This document shows, piece after piece, positions 5,659-8,226 of a stretch of DNA of 8,226 nt. Made by a program: the position numbers and the translations under genes. How positions within the stretch are numbered: position 1 is the stretch's first letter; each line of letters begins with the position of its first letter. The notes under the pieces are model-generated. The model made no database searches and was not told the DNA's origin. It worked only from the letters and a program-made list of their open reading frames with translations. Location: the NCBI GenBank assembly GCA_947487325.1, contig CANKWG010000098.1, positions 1-8,226 of the forward strand, given 5' to 3'. The stretch comes from Oxalobacteraceae bacterium. GTDB lineage: Bacteria > Pseudomonadota > Gammaproteobacteria > Burkholderiales > Burkholderiaceae_D.

Positions 5659-6288
5659 ATCAGAATGATGAGCGACACAGGCGAGGAGGATGCTCGCAGC
5701 CGCCGCTTGCGCTGGTTTCGCTGGGTACTCATCGTACTGTTAGTGGTGGGTCTTGGCTTTCTTGCACGGCGTATGGGATGGGTCGCAACGCTAATGGAGG
5801 TCTGGCTGATCATCGCCAGCCTGCTGGTTATGACCATCGTATGGACAAAATGGTCGGCCCGCCGCCGTCAGCGTCGCTGGCGTCGCGATGGCATTTTGTT
5901 TGAGCCGCAACTGCCGCGCCCCATCTCGTCGATAGCGGATGAATATGAATGGCAACTGCCGTCACATCCGTTGATCCGGGCGCCGCTGGCTATTGCATTG
6001 ACAGCGGTGTTGTACTGGGTGCTGGTCGTTCATGGAATGCAGCTGCCGGGTAGCTGGCTGGTCGGTACCGCCGTACTCGCGCTGGTAAATTTGTGGGTCT
6101 GGCGTGAACCTTTGATACTGGTGTTCATCGTTGCCGCGGCGGTCATCATCCTTGCGCTGATCCGCTGGATTGTACAAACTCTCCCTCTCATGGGTGCCCT
6201 AGCTGCCCTCTTATTGATCGGGGCTGCGGTGATCGTATTGTGGATGAAAGTTCGAAAACGTCAATCAATGGGTAGTGCGAACGAATGA
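5644..6288 (+). CDS. Unrecognised six-pass membrane protein
   Basis: I do not recognise this 214-residue protein. It shows six hydrophobic segments, at about residues 27-41, 47-67, 113-131, 137-153, 155-176 and 180-200. Segments 2 and 3 are separated by a 45-residue loop that opens with a very basic run (ARRRQRRWRRD) and is probably cytoplasmic by the positive-inside rule. The loop ends in H108-PLI-R112-A-P114 at the mouth of segment 3. The N-terminus is short and charged with no cleavable signal, and the C-terminus is basic. The start at 5644 has AAGG 7 nt upstream; 5665 or 5668 are alternatives, and TTG at 5641 is less likely. It overlaps the next gene by 4 bp (ATGA), implying translational coupling and a shared function. 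No enzyme or transporter motif is visible. Confidence 0.75.
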   Translation: MKQGGIRMMSDTGEEDARSRRLRWFRWVLIVLLVVGLGFLARRMGWVATLMEVWLIIASLLVMTIVWTKWSARRRQRRWRRDGILFEPQLPRPISSIADEYEWQLPSHPLIRAPLAIALTAVLYWVLVVHGMQLPGSWLVGTAVLALVNLWVWREPLILVFIVAAAVIILALIRWIVQTLPLMGALAALLLIGAAVIVLWMKVRKRQSMGSANE

Positions 6289-7094
6289 AAAAAGAACCTG
6301 GTGTCAATGGTGAGTGGATACCTGTCAGCCCGCATGAGCGGGTGTCGATTGCGGCCGTACCCACGATTGTTACGCTCGGTACGCCTGCGGTCATTCAGAC
6401 TTGGTACGCATTTACCACCCAGTCCGGACCGGGCAGTTGGGTATTGCCACTGATGATATGGATTTACGGACTGATGTTCTGGGTCATTTCAACGGGTAGG
6501 CAGTTGGTTAAGTCCAAGCGCTGGGAATGGACCGACGAGGCCCTTGCGCAACAACGTCGATATCTTAGTGATGGCCGAGTTGCGAGCCGCAAGTTCTGGG
6601 GCCACTGGTGGGTGCGTTTTCCGATTGGTCTGTTGTTTCTCAGTGTAGGTATTCATGCGCTCCTGAGTCGTGACTTTAATGCGCAATGGATCAGCTTCAT
6701 TTTGCTCATGTGCGCATTTGTCACCCCCTTCGTTTTTGTCGCCGAGATGGCCGCATTGCCCCTCATTCTGTTTTTACTGATCGGGTTTATGGGCGTCGTG
6801 GCGGTGATGCCGTTATCGGTGATCATCATGCTGGTGGCGCTCACTATGGTGGCTACCGTGTTGATAGCGATGGATCAGCGTAGCAGGCAGCGACCCAAAC
6901 GTCCCAAGCCTGAAGAGAAAAAAGAGGAAAAGCCCGTGGCGCAGGAAGCGGCCACTGAGACGCCAGCTGCAGATGCGGCACCGACCGAGGCTGCTGCTGA
7001 TAATCCGGAAGCACCTGCCGAGCTGCCTGCACCAGAGACTTCATCCACCGAGACGCCACCCCCCGAAGCTAACGACACCGAAGACAAAAAATAA
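6285..7094 (+). CDS. Unrecognised six-pass membrane protein with Ala/Pro/Glu-rich tail
   Basis: I do not recognise this 269-residue protein. It has hydrophobic segments at about residues 21-42, 52-70, 112-128, 135-155, 157-175 and 177-196, with a 40-residue charged loop between segments 2 and 3. The loop ends in H107-WWV-R111-F-P113, the same spacing and nearly the same residue numbers as in the preceding protein. From about 197 a hydrophilic tail begins: first a Lys/Glu-rich stretch (RPKRPKPEEKKEEKP), then about 50 residues of Ala, Pro, Glu and Thr, presumably disordered and cytoplasmic. The start codon overlaps the previous stop (ATGA at 6285-6288), so translation is probably coupled. The gene ends inside a terminator stem. 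The tail might be a tether or protein-binding region; this is inference. Confidence 0.8.
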   Translation: MKKEPGVNGEWIPVSPHERVSIAAVPTIVTLGTPAVIQTWYAFTTQSGPGSWVLPLMIWIYGLMFWVISTGRQLVKSKRWEWTDEALAQQRRYLSDGRVASRKFWGHWWVRFPIGLLFLSVGIHALLSRDFNAQWISFILLMCAFVTPFVFVAEMAALPLILFLLIGFMGVVAVMPLSVIIMLVALTMVATVLIAMDQRSRQRPKRPKPEEKKEEKPVAQEAATETPAADAAPTEAAADNPEAPAELPAPETSSTETPPPEANDTEDKK

Positions 7095-7129
7095 AAACCC
7101 CTGCGATCCGATGAGGAGCAGGGGTTTTT
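7093..7129. terminator. Bidirectional terminator overlapping the operon's stop codon
   Basis: AAAAACCCCTGC (7093-7104) pairs perfectly with GCAGGGGTTTTT (7118-7129) around a 13-nt loop. The plus strand ends in TTTTTG and the minus strand in TTTTTATTTTTT, so it can stop both the membrane-protein operon and the minus-strand tRNA-Leu/phb transcript. The first two bases of the stem are the last two of the TAA stop codon at 7092-7094. Confidence 0.92.
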
Positions 7130-7143
7130 GTTGTACCAACAGC

Positions 7144-7228
7144 TGGTGCCTCGGGTCGGAATCGAACCGACACTCCTTGCGGAACCGGATTTTGAGTCCG
7201 GCGCGTCTACCAATTTCACCACCGAGGC
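7144..7228 (-). tRNA. tRNA-Leu (anticodon CAA)
   Basis: On the minus strand an 85-nt gene begins GCCTCGG and ends CCGAGGC-A-CCA, a complete 7-bp acceptor stem with discriminator A and encoded CCA. The D-arm contains TGGTAGACGC. The anticodon stem CCGGA/TCCGG holds the loop CTCAAAA, giving anticodon CAA, which reads UUG codons. A variable arm (TTCCGCAAGGAGT region) typical of class II tRNAs and a T-arm with GGTTCGATTCC follow. All identity features fit tRNA-Leu. Confidence 0.97.
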
Positions 7229-7237
7229 GTTGACAGA

Positions 7238-7265
7238 ATTTTACCAGAACTCTGCGTTGCTTCAG
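7238..7265 (-). promoter_or_regulatory. Candidate promoter of tRNA-Leu
   Basis: On the minus strand TAAAAT (7238-7243, five of six to consensus) lies about 9 bp before the first base of the tRNA. CTGAAG (7260-7265) sits 16 bp further upstream as a weak -35 (three of six). The -10 is placed where a tRNA promoter should be. No terminator separates phbB from the tRNA, so read-through could also supply it. Confidence 0.5.
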
Positions 7266-7301
7266 CGATGATACAAGTCAGCGTTCGACGGCCCGTTGGA
7301 T

Positions 7302-8042
7302 TTATTGCATATGCTGTCCGCCATTGATCGCGATATTGGCACCTGTCAGGAAGGCGGCTTCATCGGAAGCCAGATAGGCGACCAGTCCGGCGACTTCTTC
7401 GGGTTTACCCAAACGACCCATCGGAATTTGCGGAATGATTTTGCTATCTAAGACGTCTTGCGGAATCGCCGTCACCATCTTGGTACCGATATAGCCTGGT
7501 GAAATCGTGTTGACGGTCACACCTTTGCGTGCAACTTCGAGCGCGAGCGCCTTGCTGAAACCATGCATGCCGGCCTTTGCTGCCGAATAGTTGGTCTGAC
7601 CGAACGCACCTTTCTGACCATTGACCGATGAAATATTGATGATGCGTCCCCAGCCGCGATCAGTCATGCCATCGCAGACCGGCTTGGTCATGTTGAAAAC
7701 CGAGTCCAGATTGGTTTTCATGACCACATCCCAGTTGACCTTGTCCATTTTCTTGAACGTCATATCGCGCGTGATGCCCGCATTGTTGACCAGTACATCG
7801 ACCGGCCCCATGTCTTTGGTGATTTGTGAAATGCATTCCTGCGCTGACTCAAAGCTGGCGACGTCGCAGGGATAGGCGCGGAAGTGACAGCCCTTGGCTT
7901 TCATCTCTTCCAGCCATGCGGACACTTTTGTATTACCGGGAGAGTAGGTGGTGGCTACGTCATATCCCATATCAGCCATTTTCATGCAAATGGCTTCACC
8001 CAGACCGCCCATGCCCCCTGTGACCAGAGTAACTCGACTCAT
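7302..8042 (-). CDS. phbB: Acetoacetyl-CoA reductase (NADPH-dependent)
   Basis: PhbB (PhaB) reduces acetoacetyl-CoA to (R)-3-hydroxybutyryl-CoA, the monomer for polyhydroxybutyrate. The 246-residue length equals that of the Ralstonia eutropha enzyme. It is a short-chain dehydrogenase with cofactor loop TGGMGGLG (residues 8-15), NNAG at 86-89, Asn111, and the catalytic Ser139, Tyr152 and Lys156. The PhaB-specific stretches DGMTDRGWGRIINISSVNGQKGAFGQTNYS, SPGYIGTKMV and the C-terminal INGGQHM separate it from FabG. AAGGAGA (8047-8053 on the minus strand) is a strong ribosome binding site before the ATG at 8042. It lies 64 bp after phbA in the usual A-B order. It has no terminator of its own before tRNA-Leu. 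The gene for the polymer synthase is not in the window. Confidence 0.95.
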   Translation of the reverse strand: MSRVTLVTGGMGGLGEAICMKMADMGYDVATTYSPGNTKVSAWLEEMKAKGCHFRAYPCDVASFESAQECISQITKDMGPVDVLVNNAGITRDMTFKKMDKVNWDVVMKTNLDSVFNMTKPVCDGMTDRGWGRIINISSVNGQKGAFGQTNYSAAKAGMHGFSKALALEVARKGVTVNTISPGYIGTKMVTAIPQDVLDSKIIPQIPMGRLGKPEEVAGLVAYLASDEAAFLTGANIAINGGQHMQ

Positions 8043-8071
8043 ATCATCTCCTTATTGTGATGTCATTCATT

Positions 8072-8098
8072 CGGCAGTGCTGCGATAACGCACTGCCG
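8072..8098 (-). other. Intercistronic hairpin between phbA and phbB
   Basis: CGGCAGTGC (8072-8080) and GCACTGCCG (8090-8098) form a perfect 9-bp G+C-rich stem with a 9-nt loop, between the phbA stop and the phbB ribosome binding site. No T-tract follows on the minus strand, so it is not a canonical terminator. It may stabilise or process the mRNA, or tune the ratio of the two enzymes. Confidence 0.7.
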
Positions 8099-8106
8099 GT
8101 TAAAAA

Positions 8107-8226
8107 TCAGCGCTCGATCGCTAGCGCGACGCCCATGCCGCCACCGATGCACAAACTGGCCAGCCCGCGCTTGGCATCGCGTCGGATCATCTCGTGGATC
8201 AGCGTCACTAATACCCGGCAACCCGA
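8107..8226 (-). CDS. phbA: Acetyl-CoA acetyltransferase (beta-ketothiolase), C-terminal 39 residues
   Basis: PhbA (PhaA) condenses two acetyl-CoA into acetoacetyl-CoA, the substrate of PhbB. Only the last 39 codons and the stop (8107-8109) lie in the window. They read SGCRVLVTLIHEMIRRDAKR, then GLASLCIGGGMGVALAIER. SGCR-x-LVTL belongs to the thiolase GHPIGASG region, and CIGGGMG is the thiolase active-site signature with the catalytic C-terminal cysteine. The product name comes from this fragment plus the adjoining phbB. A degradative thiolase cannot be formally excluded, but the A-B pairing argues against it. Confidence 0.93.
   Translation of the reverse strand, partial: SGCRVLVTLIHEMIRRDAKRGLASLCIGGGMGVALAIER

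Noticed and set aside
6875..7222. Minus-strand reading frame starting MVKLVDAPDSKSGSARSVGSI
   Set aside because: Its first part is the translated tRNA-Leu gene, a well-known false protein, and the rest runs antisense to the membrane gene.
6973..7233. Plus-strand reading frame ending SESNRHSLRNRILSPARLP
   Set aside because: This is the complementary translation of the same tRNA and an out-of-frame reading of the Ala/Pro-rich tail.
1..8226. CRISPR array, phage or insertion sequence
   Set aside because: No regularly spaced direct repeats, transposase, integrase or attachment-site duplication was seen; the tRNA 3' end is intact and not next to an integrase.

Overview
The window looks like ordinary chromosomal DNA of a betaproteobacterium of moderate G+C content. 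Three observations support this. The SucC/SucD pair is of the alpha/betaproteobacterial type. A DUF2889 protein sits between recX and sucC. The general order recA-recX-DUF2889-sucC-sucD followed by a type IV pilin is one I remember from Burkholderia and Ralstonia (from memory, not searched). No mobile element, phage gene or CRISPR array is visible.

Layout. Positions 1-1641 hold the 3' part of recA and its modulator recX. A DUF2889 gene (1845-2417) follows after a 203-bp gap. Then comes the succinyl-CoA synthetase operon sucC-sucD (2469-4534), closed by a perfect 26-bp palindromic terminator that works in both directions. A type IV pilin gene converges on that terminator from the minus strand (5091 down to 4624). 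It has a near-perfect sigma-54 promoter and a stem-loop that begins exactly at the predicted transcription start. The roughly 550-bp stretch between the pilin start and the next gene carries several ordered sequence structures: an interrupted palindrome, TGTCA/TGACA half-sites at 10-bp spacing, and a long inverted repeat that embeds DnaA-box sequences. A sigma-70-like promoter then drives two overlapping genes for unrecognised six-pass membrane proteins (5644-7094). These end in a terminator whose stem overlaps the stop codon. On the minus strand follow tRNA-Leu(CAA), phbB (acetoacetyl-CoA reductase) and the last 39 codons of phbA (acetyl-CoA acetyltransferase), indicating polyhydroxybutyrate synthesis.

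How the genes fit together. The block combines DNA repair (RecA/RecX), the TCA cycle (SucCD), surface pili and carbon storage (PhbA to PhbB). The genes form separate transcription units with their own signals. The least explained parts are the pilin upstream region and the two membrane proteins, which share topology and an equivalently placed H-x3-R-x-P motif and may be a diverged duplicate pair.
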